From the NCBI RefSeq assembly GCF_965216805.1, contig NZ_CBDCGN010000002.1:1550001-1614000 (forward strand): a DNA stretch of 64,000 nucleotides, read 5' to 3'. The position numbers and the translations under genes were made by a program. The stretch's first letter is position 1. Each line of letters starts with the position of its first letter. The notes under the pieces were generated by a model. That model saw only the letters and a program-made list of their open reading frames with translations. It did not search any database and had not been told where the DNA came from. Positions 18,386 through 27,800 of the stretch are shown here, in pieces. This DNA is from Panacagrimonas sp965216805 (GTDB lineage: Bacteria > Pseudomonadota > Gammaproteobacteria > Nevskiales > Nevskiaceae).

Positions 18386-20056
18386 CTACTGCACCCACAC
18401 CTCGACTCGCCGGTTCTTGTTGCGGCCGGCTTCGGTGGAGTTCGACGCCACCGGAATGGCGGGACCGAAGCCGGCGACGACTTTCGGGAATACGCCGTGC
18501 GCCTGCAGCTGTGCCTCGACTGCACGAGCACGCTCCTGCGACAGCGCAATGTTGGCGGCGGGGTCGCCGAAGCTGTCGGTGAAGCCCAGCAGCAGCGGTG
18601 TGCGCGCGGGCTGTGTTTCGAGAAAGTCAATCAGGCGGCCGAGGTCGCGCTGACCCTTGGTATCGAGCCGGTAGCTGGCCGGCTCGAAGCGGAAATTCAG
18701 CGACAGACGCTCGGCGTCGCGGGTGAGCTGCACGTAATCGGTCGGCAAGCCGGGTTCCAGGCGCGGGCGTTCCGCGTAGATGTTCTGCGATACCAGGCCC
18801 ACTTCCTTGACCACTTCCTGTCCCGCGCTGGAATGCGCGAATTTGACGAAGTCACGCAGCTCGGTGGTCGCCGGTTTGGCCGGCAGGTAGAAGTACAGGC
18901 GCCGCGACAACGGATAGTCCTCGGTGCCGACGGTGAACGAAGTGGGCACGATGGCCAGTGCTCCGGGGGCCTCGGCAATGCCCAGCGCCTTGGCGTTGCG
19001 CACGTAGGGCAGCCCGATGAAGCCGATGGCGTTGGTGGAGGCGGCGACGTTGTCGGACAGCTCGGTGGACGATTCGTAACGCTTGGCTGACGCTGCGAGT
19101 TTCCTGCCGTGCGCCTCCAGCACCAGCGACTTGAAGGTGTCGTAGGTGCCCGACAGATCGTCGCGCGCATGCAGCTCGATCGGCGCGGGCGGGTTGCCGA
19201 GCTGGCTCCAGTCGGTCACTTCGCCGGCGAAGATCCGCGCCACGGTTTCGGACGTCATCGACGCGATCGGATTGGCGCGGTGGACCACCACCGCCAGACC
19301 GTCGAGTCCGGCCACCACTTCAGAGCCCGGCGCCGACAGGTCGCCGTGTTGCGCGGCGAGCGCCTGGACTTCCTTGGGCTTGATGCGACGCGAGGACATG
19401 CCCAGGTCGGCGGTGCCCTTGGCCAGGTCCTGGAAGGCGGTGCTGGAACCGTGCGAATGCAGTTCCACCTGCCAGCGTTCGCCGCGATCGGTGAAGTCTC
19501 CGCTGACCACGCGCTCGCCGACGACGTCGGTGTTGTCGACGCGGGTCTGGTCGGCGCCTTCGGCCTTCATCCAGCGCTCGATCAGGGCGGGTGCCAGTTC
19601 TTCGCCGACGGTATTGGAGCCGTGCAGGCGAAAGATGGTGCGGCTGGCCATCGCCTCGCTGTCGGTGTCGGCGGCCGCGTCCTTCTGCAGCGCGGGCCGG
19701 GACGCGGCCACCTCCGCAGTCCTGGATGTCGCCACGGGGCGGGTGAAAAACCAGGCCAGGATCGCCACCACCAGGGTCACGCCCGCCACTGCCGCCCAGT
19801 TGAGGCCTGAGCCGACCGGCATGCCGGCCGCAACGGAGGGACGATCGTCGGGCTGCGGACGGATCAGGCGCGCCAAGCGCATGCGCTCGGGATCGCCGCT
19901 GGCCTCGGCCTCGTCCAGCAGCGCCTTGAGCCTGGCGGGGTCGGCCAACAGGTCGCGCAACTTGGTGCTGTGGACCGAGCCGTGGCGGTCGGATTGCAGC
20001 TTGAGCTGCCAGATCAGCTGCTGCGTCTGTTCGGGCGCGTTGCGGGTGCTGGCCAT
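18386..20056 (-). CDS. PstS-like phosphate-binding domain fused to OmpA C-terminal domain
   Basis: A 556-aa protein in four parts. There is a cytoplasmic N-terminus of about 85 residues, then one membrane segment (LNWAAVAGVTLVVAILAWFF). A periplasmic PstS/PBP-like domain follows (FRLHGSNTVGEELAPALIER, IFAGEVTDWSQLG, and DDLSGTYDTFKSLV with the TSGT-like anion site). Last is an OmpA-like peptidoglycan-binding domain (LLLGFTDSFGDPAANIALSQ to NKNRRVEVWVQ). The fusion could tether ligand sensing to the cell wall. Substrate is not certain; related domains bind phosphate. Both flanking genes face other directions, so it is a single-gene unit. Confidence 0.85.
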   Translation of the reverse strand: MASTRNAPEQTQQLIWQLKLQSDRHGSVHSTKLRDLLADPARLKALLDEAEASGDPERMRLARLIRPQPDDRPSVAAGMPVGSGLNWAAVAGVTLVVAILAWFFTRPVATSRTAEVAASRPALQKDAAADTDSEAMASRTIFRLHGSNTVGEELAPALIERWMKAEGADQTRVDNTDVVGERVVSGDFTDRGERWQVELHSHGSSTAFQDLAKGTADLGMSSRRIKPKEVQALAAQHGDLSAPGSEVVAGLDGLAVVVHRANPIASMTSETVARIFAGEVTDWSQLGNPPAPIELHARDDLSGTYDTFKSLVLEAHGRKLAASAKRYESSTELSDNVAASTNAIGFIGLPYVRNAKALGIAEAPGALAIVPTSFTVGTEDYPLSRRLYFYLPAKPATTELRDFVKFAHSSAGQEVVKEVGLVSQNIYAERPRLEPGLPTDYVQLTRDAERLSLNFRFEPASYRLDTKGQRDLGRLIDFLETQPARTPLLLGFTDSFGDPAANIALSQERARAVEAQLQAHGVFPKVVAGFGPAIPVASNSTEAGRNKNRRVEVWVQ

Positions 20057-20137
20057 GCGGTGTTCCGGGCTGACGTCGTCGCGAGGCCGCGCTTTATACG
20101 GCGGCGACGATGACAGGACGGTGACGAGGTGCCGCGT

Positions 20138-20515
20138 TCAGCCCAGCTTGCCCAACTCCCGTCGCAACTCGAATTCGCGCGAGGCGACGCAGGTTTCCAG
20201 ATCGCGCAGGCGCTGTTCCATGCGGGCATAGCGGCGCTGCAGGGTGTGCGCGCTCTCGGCGGGGTCCTGCGGTGAGCTGCCGGAAGTGCATTGCACGGCG
20301 TGGGGCTCGCCGCGATCGACTTCCATCAGGTACCACAGCACCAGGTAGACGATCGCGACCGGAAACACGCCACCAAAGAACAGCCCCAATACCGCGAGCA
20401 CGCGGATCAGCTTGGCATTCCAGCCGAAGTGGGCCGCGATGCCCGCGCAGACGCCGGCGATGAGGCCGGCGCGCGGATAGCGCTTGAGCTGCAGGCCGTC
20501 TCGCTTATTCCACAT
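20138..20515 (-). CDS. pspC: PspC-domain membrane protein
   Basis: A 125-aa protein. The PspC domain is RAGLIAGVCAGIAAHFGWNA followed by the membrane helix VLGLFFGGVFPVAIVYLVLW. The C-terminal part is a predicted coiled coil (RYARMEQRLRDLETCVASRE). PspC with PspB senses inner-membrane stress and releases PspF from PspA. It overlaps pspB by 11 bp. Confidence 0.9.
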   Translation of the reverse strand: MWNKRDGLQLKRYPRAGLIAGVCAGIAAHFGWNAKLIRVLAVLGLFFGGVFPVAIVYLVLWYLMEVDRGEPHAVQCTSGSSPQDPAESAHTLQRRYARMEQRLRDLETCVASREFELRRELGKLG

Positions 20516-20732
20516 CGCGCTTCCTCCAGCCGGGGGCCTCGTGATCCAGCAGTTTTTCCAGCGCTTCGATGCGCTGTTCCATGCGCGCGGCATGCCGCGA
20601 CAGATCGCCCAGCGGAGGACCACCAGGCGACGAAGGATCGGCATCCGATTTCCGGCGGCGGTCCAGGTACCACAGCAACATGCCCGGCAGGATCACCAGC
20701 AGGCAGACGATGGCGACGATGCTTTCGACCAA
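20505..20732 (-). CDS. pspB: Envelope stress response membrane protein PspB
   Basis: A 75-aa protein, the normal size of PspB. It has an N-terminal membrane helix (MVESIVAIVCLLVILPGMLL), a basic stretch WYLDRRRK and a short coiled coil (HAARMEQRIEALEKLLDHE). It works with PspC, whose start codon lies inside its end. The 124-bp gap to pspA shows no further convincing gene. Confidence 0.9.
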   Translation of the reverse strand: MVESIVAIVCLLVILPGMLLWYLDRRRKSDADPSSPGGPPLGDLSRHAARMEQRIEALEKLLDHEAPGWRKRDVE

Positions 20733-20856
20733 GGCCGTGCTCCGTTAACGAGAAGGTCGCCGTGGGCGGCGCCAAGCGGTATCGGCGCTGCTGCCTGACT
20801 GGCGGTGGAATTCGTCACTCATGGGTGCAGATTCCCGCGCTGCAAGGCGGCGCGGC

Positions 20857-21552
20857 TCAGGACCGCTCCGGTGCCGGCGCCGGCGGCTGCTCCCTGAGCT
20901 TGCCCAGGCGCGCGCGCAGCTCGGCGATCTCCGCTTCGAGCTGGTCTTCGGTCTGCATGCGGTTGAACTCGTCGTGCAAGGCGTGCCGGCCCAGATCGTA
21001 GCTTTCCAGCTCGGCTTCCATGCGATCGATGCGCCCCTCGTAACGCTCCATGCGCAGCACCGCATCCTGCATGCGGCGATCATCCAGCTGGCCCTGCACG
21101 CGCAGACGCGAGGACAGCGACTGCTGGCGCAAAACGATGACCTTCTGCCGTGCGCGGGCGTCGTCCAGTTTGGCCTTGAGCCGGCCGGTGTCGACGTCCA
21201 GCCGCGCAATGTCCTCGTCCAGATGCGCCAGCTCTTTCTCCAGTCCGGCGACCTGCTCCTGTGCCCGATTGCGCGCGCCCAGGGCGCCACGCGCCAGATC
21301 CTCGCGGTCCTTGGTGATCGCCAGTTCGGCCTTGGCCTGCCAGTCGGTGGCCTCGCGATTCAGGCTTTGCAGGGCACGCTGGACTTCCTTCTTGCGCGCC
21401 AGGCTGCGCACGCTGCTGGAGCGCACTTCCACCAGCGTGTCCTCCATCTCCTGGATGATCAGCCGGATCATCTTCTCCGGGTCCTCGGCCTTGTCGAGCA
21501 TGGCGTGGAGGTTGGAATTGATGACGTCCGACAGTCGCGAAAAGATGCCCAT
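20857..21552 (-). CDS. pspA: Phage shock protein A
   Basis: A 231-aa, almost fully helical coiled-coil protein of the PspA/IM30 (ESCRT-III-like) family. It begins MGIFSRLSDVINSNLHAMLD, continues AEDPEKMIRLIIQEMEDTLV and includes AITKDREDLARGAL. PspA binds and inhibits PspF and forms membrane-protecting assemblies when proton-motive force is threatened. First gene of the leftward pspABC operon, preceded by a sigma-54 promoter. Confidence 0.96.
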   Translation of the reverse strand: MGIFSRLSDVINSNLHAMLDKAEDPEKMIRLIIQEMEDTLVEVRSSSVRSLARKKEVQRALQSLNREATDWQAKAELAITKDREDLARGALGARNRAQEQVAGLEKELAHLDEDIARLDVDTGRLKAKLDDARARQKVIVLRQQSLSSRLRVQGQLDDRRMQDAVLRMERYEGRIDRMEAELESYDLGRHALHDEFNRMQTEDQLEAEIAELRARLGKLREQPPAPAPERS

Positions 21553-21597
21553 GACCAGATGCTCCTGCTGAAAATCGTATGGCGTGCCGAAGGAGTA

Positions 21598-21612
21598 GCG
21601 AATCCCGTGCCA
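21598..21612 (-). promoter_or_regulatory. Sigma-54 promoter of pspABC
   Basis: On the minus strand TGGCACGGGATTCGC matches the -24/-12 consensus TGGCACG-N4-TTGC with a single mismatch and correct spacing between GG and GC. It would start the transcript about 35 bases upstream of the pspA ATG. This agrees with PspF being a sigma-54 activator. Confidence 0.78.
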
Positions 21613-21617
21613 TTCGA

Positions 21618-21718
21618 GATAAATGTTTTATCTAACTAATAATATTGAAGTAAATATTACTTCTCTGTAATCGTGGAAACCATCAAAGAGGTTCATAAAA
21701 CCAATAAACGGTTCATAA
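21618..21718. promoter_or_regulatory. AT-rich candidate PspF enhancer region
   Basis: A strikingly AT-rich stretch in a GC-rich genome. It contains GATAAA-TGT-TTTATC (21618-21632), GAAGTAA-ATA-TTACTTC (21647-21663) and a direct repeat GGTTCATAA (21690 and 21710). It lies just upstream of the sigma-54 promoter, where PspF upstream activating sequences and an IHF-like bend are expected. The palindromes are seen directly; binding by PspF is inference. Confidence 0.5.
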
Positions 21719-21745
21719 CAACAAATAATGGCGTAGAGTTTGGCC

Positions 21746-22801
21746 ATGGACACAGACACCGCCGGCACCATGCTCGGCCAGTCGGACGCCTTTCTGGAGA
21801 CGCTGGAAAAGGTGTCCCGGCTGGCGCCGCTGCGCCAGCCGGTGCTGGTGATCGGTGAGCGCGGCAGCGGCAAGGAACTGATCGCCGCACGCCTGCATTA
21901 CCTGTCCACGCGCTGGCAGGGGCCCTTGATCAAATTCAACTGCGCGGCGCTCAACGAGGATCTGATCGACTCCGAATTGTTCGGCCACGTCGCCGGGGCC
22001 TACACCGGTGCCGCGCGTACAAGGCCCGGACGCTTCGAGGCGGCCGATGGCGGCAGCTTGTTTCTGGATGAGCTGGCCAGCATGAGCCCGCGTCTGCAGG
22101 AGAAATTGCTGCGCGTGGTTGAGTACGGGCAATTCGAGCGACTGGGTTCCAACGAAACGCTGAGTGTGGACGTGCGCCTGATCGGCGCTGCCAATGTGGA
22201 CCTGCCCGAACGGGCCCGGCGCGGCCAGTTCCGCCCCGACCTGCTCGACCGGCTGTCGTTCGACGTCGTCACCGTGCCGCCACTACGGCAGCGTCGCGAC
22301 GATGTGCTGCTGCTCGCCCAGAGCTTTGCCGAAAACATGGCGCGCGAACTGGGTCGCGAGGTCTTCGCCGGCTTCGCGCCCGCTGCGCGGCACGAACTGC
22401 TGGCCTACGACTGGCCCGGGAATGTGCGCGAACTCCGCAACGTCGTGGAGCGAGCGGTGTATCGGCTGGATGATTCCGAACAGGCGGTCGAAGTTATCGA
22501 GTTCGATCCCTTCGCTTCGCCTTACCGTCCGGGTACTGCTGCGGCGCCTGTCCCCACCGAGCCGGCGTCCGCAGAAGCCGTGACGGGGGCGGCTCCCGAC
22601 GTATCCCCGCAAATTCTGCCAACGCAGGGTTACCGCGGAGCCGTAGCCGCTTTCGAGCGTCGTTTGCTGGAGCAGGCGCTGGAAGCGGCGCGCTACAACC
22701 AGCGGCGCGCGGCCACGTCTCTCAAGCTCAGCTACGACCAGTTGCGCGCGCAGTTGCGCAAGCACGGGCTATCCGGAGCGCGTAATCACAAGCCGACGTA
22801 G
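21746..22801 (+). CDS. pspF: Phage shock operon activator, sigma-54 interacting AAA+ protein
   Basis: A 351-aa protein that begins directly with the AAA+ domain, with no receiver or sensor domain, as in PspF. Motifs: Walker A GERGSGKE, the sigma-54-contacting loop GAYTGA (usual GAFTGA), Walker B GGSLFLDEL and the arginine region RPDLLDRLSFDVVTVPPLRQ. The C-terminal Fis-type helix-turn-helix is NQRRAATSLKLSYDQLRAQL. It is divergent from pspABC and controlled by PspA. A linker of about 40 residues before the HTH is rich in Ala and Pro. Confidence 0.93.
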   Translation: MDTDTAGTMLGQSDAFLETLEKVSRLAPLRQPVLVIGERGSGKELIAARLHYLSTRWQGPLIKFNCAALNEDLIDSELFGHVAGAYTGAARTRPGRFEAADGGSLFLDELASMSPRLQEKLLRVVEYGQFERLGSNETLSVDVRLIGAANVDLPERARRGQFRPDLLDRLSFDVVTVPPLRQRRDDVLLLAQSFAENMARELGREVFAGFAPAARHELLAYDWPGNVRELRNVVERAVYRLDDSEQAVEVIEFDPFASPYRPGTAAAPVPTEPASAEAVTGAAPDVSPQILPTQGYRGAVAAFERRLLEQALEAARYNQRRAATSLKLSYDQLRAQLRKHGLSGARNHKPT

Positions 22802-22829
22802 CCAGTCGAACATCACGCCGATCTCGGAA

Positions 22830-23150
22830 TCACGGTGAGTCGGAAGGCTGGTCGGCATCAACCGTATGGGAGCGGGGGGCGCGCAGATTCTGATAGACCA
22901 CCGCGCCGGCTTCGGCCGGACGCTCCTGATCTTCGGAATGGGGTGTTGCCGCGGCGGCTTGCAGCGCGTCATCGATGCGCGCCTGCGTCGGTGCGCCCAG
23001 CCAGTCGGCGTTGATCAGAATTGCTGCGTGCAGCAGCAGGGTGACGAGCACCGCGACGATCATCGGTGTGCGGCTTGGCCGGTACGGGCGCTCGGTTGCG
23101 TGCACCTTCGAAAGGGGCGAAGGGCTTTGACGGGTCTGGCGCGGATTCAT
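22830..23150 (-). CDS. Small single-pass membrane protein, hypothetical
   Basis: A 106-aa protein. A basic N-terminus (SKVHATERPYRPSRTP) is followed by one membrane helix (MIVAVLVTLLLHAAILINAD) and a polar tail, giving a TonB-like topology. No family is recognised. It lies tail-to-tail with pspF and 80 bp upstream of the TPM-domain gene on the same strand. Confidence 0.5.
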   Translation of the reverse strand: MNPRQTRQSPSPLSKVHATERPYRPSRTPMIVAVLVTLLLHAAILINADWLGAPTQARIDDALQAAAATPHSEDQERPAEAGAVVYQNLRAPRSHTVDADQPSDSP

Positions 23151-23228
23151 GCGTGAAGATTGTAAGCCGGCGCGGGTTCATCGTTGCCGGCGTGTGCCGG
23201 TGAACACCATCGGCGCGGCGTGCGGGAC

Positions 23229-24761
23229 CTAACGCGACAGCTTCGATGCGGCTTCGGTCTCTTTGGCCAGCTGACGCAGGAATTGACGGACGCCCATGTT
23301 TGCCGGCTTGATCCTCAGCCATATCCTGCGCAGCTCGTACGCCGCGATGGCCAGCAGCCCCAGCACGATGAGCGGACCGAAGACGGCCAGTGCCATAAGC
23401 GTTGCAACGCCCACGATGATCCAGGTCCGCGGCCTGCCGGCACCGCTGCGCGCATGGGCGGCGAATTCGCTGGGTGCGCGCTGCAGCGTGTCGAGCGCGG
23501 GCGTTGGAATGCCTGCCCGCCGCAGCTGTTCACGGACGCCCATGAAGGCGATGTTGGTGGGTCGCAGGGTGCGCGCCGCGGCCTGTGCCCTGGCGGGCGG
23601 ATCGCGGCGACTCTCGGCCGCGCGCGTCGGTCGCTCGTTCGGCTTGACCGGGTGGGTGCGAGCAGCACCGGGCGCCGCGCTGCGCTGTGCGGCCACCCAC
23701 GCCTGATACTGCGACTTGGCGGCCGCAGATCGGGCGTCGGCCCCCCGACTGGCCACCGGCGTCAGCGCCCGAACGGTCAGATGCATCACCGGCCCGAGCG
23801 CAACGCCGATCACCAAGGTGCTCAGCGCCAACGAGGAGAATCCACCCAGCCCCCAGATCCACAGCGCGCCCAGCAGACCGGCCACGCCGAGCAGCACCCC
23901 GACACTGCGCGTGATGCGCCACGCCAGAACGCAGAAGATCAGGCTGACGGCCAGCAGGATCAGCGCGGTCAGCGCAGCTTCCCAGTCGCCACCTTCGGCA
24001 GCCGCGGTCGAATGTCGCAGGTGGGTGTCCGCCACCGCCGGAAATTCCCGCAGTTCTGCGAGGCTGTGAGCGAGAAACCTTGCCGGGTCCTGGGTGGCGT
24101 CTTTCGCCACGGCGCTCAAGGCCTGGGTCATGTCATCGACCCATTGCTCAATATCCAAAGACGTCGCGGACGGCTCGTCCGCTACGTTCGTGGTCAGGCG
24201 CTCCGGGCCGGGCTCGCTGAGCAGAGCCGCACGGTCGCTGGGCTGGTAGCGCGCCGCCGCCACCACGGGTTCGCTCGCAATCGGATCCTCAGCACTGCTC
24301 ACCTTGAACACGATGGCTTGCGTGCCGGCAATGATGGCGGCGCTCAGACCGGATCTCGCCGCCGTGGGCAGGACGTGATCGACCAGCACCGATTCGGCCT
24401 CGGCCTGGCTCAAGTGCGAGCGCAGCGCGTCGCCCGCCGCCAGCGCCACCACGCCGCCGGGGGCCGCGAGCAGCAGCACGTCTCTGCCCGCGCCGCTGTC
24501 GTCCTGCCATCGATGCAGGGCGCGCTGTGCGTAATGTCCGGCCGCCTCTGCGTCCAGATCAGGCACCGTGAGCACGGCGATGCGGACGACCCCGGTATTG
24601 GCAATTCCCGCCAGCAGGCTGTTGATGGGGCCGACCATGTTCGGCTCGATGAGCTGCGCAGGATCGAACAGGTGTCCACTGGAGGACGAGACATGCTCTT
24701 GCGCATGTCCGACCAGCGTAACGACGGCGAGCAGGCCCGCTGCGAATTGACTCAGGCGCAT
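23229..24761 (-). CDS. TPM-domain exported/membrane protein
   Basis: A 510-aa protein with a signal peptide (SQFAAGLLAVVTLVGHAQEH). A TPM domain of about 120 residues follows: HLFDPAQLIEPNMVGPINSL, GVVRIAVLTVPDL and VLLLAAPGGVVALAAGDALR. Several hydrophobic segments follow (AALTALILLAVSLIFCVLAW; GVLLGVAGLLGALWIWGLGG; WIIVGVATLMALAVFGPLIV). TPM domains are periplasmic phosphatase-like or assembly-factor modules. The long C-terminal region is not assigned. Confidence 0.75.
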   Translation of the reverse strand: MRLSQFAAGLLAVVTLVGHAQEHVSSSSGHLFDPAQLIEPNMVGPINSLLAGIANTGVVRIAVLTVPDLDAEAAGHYAQRALHRWQDDSGAGRDVLLLAAPGGVVALAAGDALRSHLSQAEAESVLVDHVLPTAARSGLSAAIIAGTQAIVFKVSSAEDPIASEPVVAAARYQPSDRAALLSEPGPERLTTNVADEPSATSLDIEQWVDDMTQALSAVAKDATQDPARFLAHSLAELREFPAVADTHLRHSTAAAEGGDWEAALTALILLAVSLIFCVLAWRITRSVGVLLGVAGLLGALWIWGLGGFSSLALSTLVIGVALGPVMHLTVRALTPVASRGADARSAAAKSQYQAWVAAQRSAAPGAARTHPVKPNERPTRAAESRRDPPARAQAAARTLRPTNIAFMGVREQLRRAGIPTPALDTLQRAPSEFAAHARSGAGRPRTWIIVGVATLMALAVFGPLIVLGLLAIAAYELRRIWLRIKPANMGVRQFLRQLAKETEAASKLSR

Positions 24762-24855
24762 GTGTGATCCCCCGATCCAGGCGGGTCGATCATGTGCCGT
24801 GACCGTCTCTACAACAAGCTTTCCCGGCCACCAGCGTCGGATCGAGTGGGTCGGA

Positions 24856-27800
24856 CTACTTGGCCGGGAGTTGATCTATCGGTTCGGCCTGAGCCTGGCT
24901 CGCCAATTCTGCGGCATGACGTTCCGGCGAGCCGGTGCGACGGCACATGGCGGCGTACAGCGCGGGCACCACGAACAAGGTGAACGCGGTGGAGAAGGCG
25001 ACGCCGAAGGCAATGACCACGCCCAGGATGCGGCGCGCCTCGTAGCCGGCGCCGTCGGTGACGATCAGCGGCACGGCGCCGGCGATGGTGGCGATGGAGG
25101 TCATCAGAATGGGCCGCAGGCGCGTCTGTGCTGCATTCACCAGCGCCTCGTCGAATGCCAGGCCCTGGTCGCGCCGCTGGTTGGCGAACTCCACGATCAG
25201 GATGCCGTTCTTGGCCGCCAGGCCCACCAGCATGACGACGCCGATCTGCGAATACACGTTGAGGGTCATGCCCAGGGCCGACAGCGCGGCCAGCGCGCCG
25301 AACAACGCCAGCGGTACGGTGCTGAGGATCACCACGGGATGGACAAAGCTTTCGAACTGTGCGGCCAGGACCAGATAGACGATCACCAGCGCCATGACAA
25401 AGGTGAAGTAGAGCGCGCCGCTGGCTTCCTTGAACTCGCGCGACTGGCCGTCGTATGAGATGCGTGCCTGTTCGGCGCTTTCCTCGCGCACCACCCGTTC
25501 GAGCAAGTCCAGGCCCTCGCCCAGGGTGATGTCCGGCGCCAGGTCGGCGCTGATGGTGATGGAGCGCAGGCGATCGGTGCGCTTGTATTCGGCGGCCGAA
25601 GCCTGCTCGCGCATGCTCACCAGATTGGACAGCGGCACCAGGGCCCCGCTGGCGGCGCGCACGTAGACCTGGCCCAGCGCGGCGGGATCGGCGCGCTGCT
25701 CGGGCGGCGCCTGCAGCATCACCTCGTACTCTTCGCCACGATCCTGAAAACGGGTGACGCGACGTTCACCGAAATTGGATTCGATGGCCTGGGCAATGTC
25801 GGCGATGCGCACGCCCAGGTCGCCGGCGCGGCCGACATCGATATCCAGCTGGAACTGCGGTTTGGTCTCCTTGTAATCGGAATCCAGGCGCGTGAGCTGT
25901 TGCGGATGGTCGCGCTGGATGCGCGCGATGACGCGGTTGCGCCATTCGGCCAGTTGCTCGTAGCTGGGTCCGCCCATCACCACCTGTACCGGCTGTCCGC
26001 GGTTGGCGCGAAAGCCGGTGCGCTGGATCACCCGCACCTGCGCGGCGGTGATGTGATCCAGCGAGTCCGCCACCTCCGCTCCGATCTGCGCAGAGGCTCG
26101 TTCGCGCTCGCCCCAGGGCACCATGGTGACGCCGACCGATCCGCTGTTGACCTGGTTGCCGCCCCCGAAGCCGGGCAGGCGGAACAGCACGCGCGCAATC
26201 TCGCCATCCTTCAGATATTCGAGCAGCGGCGTTTCCACCTGATCCATCACCGCCGCGGTATACGCAAAGCTGGCGCCCTCGGGCGCGCTGACACTGACGG
26301 TGAACTGACCGCGGTCTTCCGACGGGGTGAACTCGCGCGGGATGCCCAGGAACAGCAGCGCTGTCGCACCCAGCAGCGCTACCAGGCCGACGATGGACAG
26401 CGCGGGGCGGCGGATGACGCTGCGCAGCACGCCACCGTAGCGTTCGCTGACGCGATCCAGCGCGGCGTCAAAACGCGCATACCAGCCGCTCTGCGCCTGA
26501 TGTCCGCGCAGCAGCCACACCGACAGCACCGGCGCCAGCGTCAGCGCGATCAGGCCCGAGGCCGCCACCGATCCGGCCATCGCCAACGCGAACTCTCGGA
26601 ACAGGCGTCCGATGTTGCCTTCCAGAAAGCCCAACGGCGTGAACACCGCAATCAACACCGCGGTGGTGGCGACGATGGCCAGGCCCACCTCGCGCGCGCC
26701 GCGAAACGCGGCCAGCAGTGGCGGCTCGCCCATCTCCAGGCGACGGTGGATGTTCTCCACCATGATGATGGCGTCGTCCACCACCAGACCGATCGCGAGC
26801 ACCAGTGCCAGCAGGGTCAGAATGTTGATGGAGAAACCGAAGCCCTGCAGGAAGATGAACGACGCGATCAGCGAGATCGGCACCGTCACCGCGGGAATCA
26901 GCGTGGCGCGTGCGCTGCCCAGGAACAGATAGATCACCAGGATCACCGCCAGCGCGGCGAAGCCCAAGGTGATCTGCACCTCGTGCAGGGCCGCTTCGAT
27001 GAACTCGGACGTGTCGTAGTTCAGCCCCAGTGTCATGCCGCTGGGCAGTTCGGTCTGCAGGCGCGCGGCCAGCTCCTTGGCGCCGCGGGCCACCGCCAGC
27101 GTGTTGGCGCTGGAGGTCTTGATGATGCCGATGCCCAGGGTCTCCTGGCCGTTGGCGCGGAATTTCGTGCGCGGATTCTCGGAACCCAACTCCACCCGCG
27201 CGACATCCTTGACGCGCACCGGAAATCCGTCGGGCCCCTGGGTGATCACCATCTCGCCGAACGCCTCCGGCGAGGTGTACTGGCGTTCGGTGCGCAGGGT
27301 GAACTCGCGTTCCGGGGTCTCGATGCGCCCGGCCGGACGCTCCACGTTCTGTTCGGCGATGGCGTTCTCGACGTCGGCCGCGGTCAGGCCGCGCGCCGCC
27401 AGGCGGTCGCGGTCGAGCCACACGCGCATCGCGTAGCGCTGGTCGCCACCCAGGAAGATGCGCGACACCCCGTCCAGCGTGGCGAAGCGGTCCACCAGAT
27501 AGCGGTCGGCGTAATCCGACAGTTGCAGCGGCCCCATGTTGTCGGCCGACAGCACGAAGAACATGATCGGCGAGGCGTCGGCGTCGGCCTTGGTGACTTC
27601 CGGCGGGTCGGCCTGATCCGGCAAATTGTTGAGGATGCGCGATACCCGGTCGCGCACATCGTTGGCCGCGTCATCGATGTTGCGCGACAGCAGAAACTCG
27701 ATGGAGATGCTGGAGCGGCCGTCGCGCGACTCCGAGTTCATCGCCTTGATGCCCTCGATGCCGGCGATCTGATCCTCGACGATCTGCGTGATCTGCGTTT

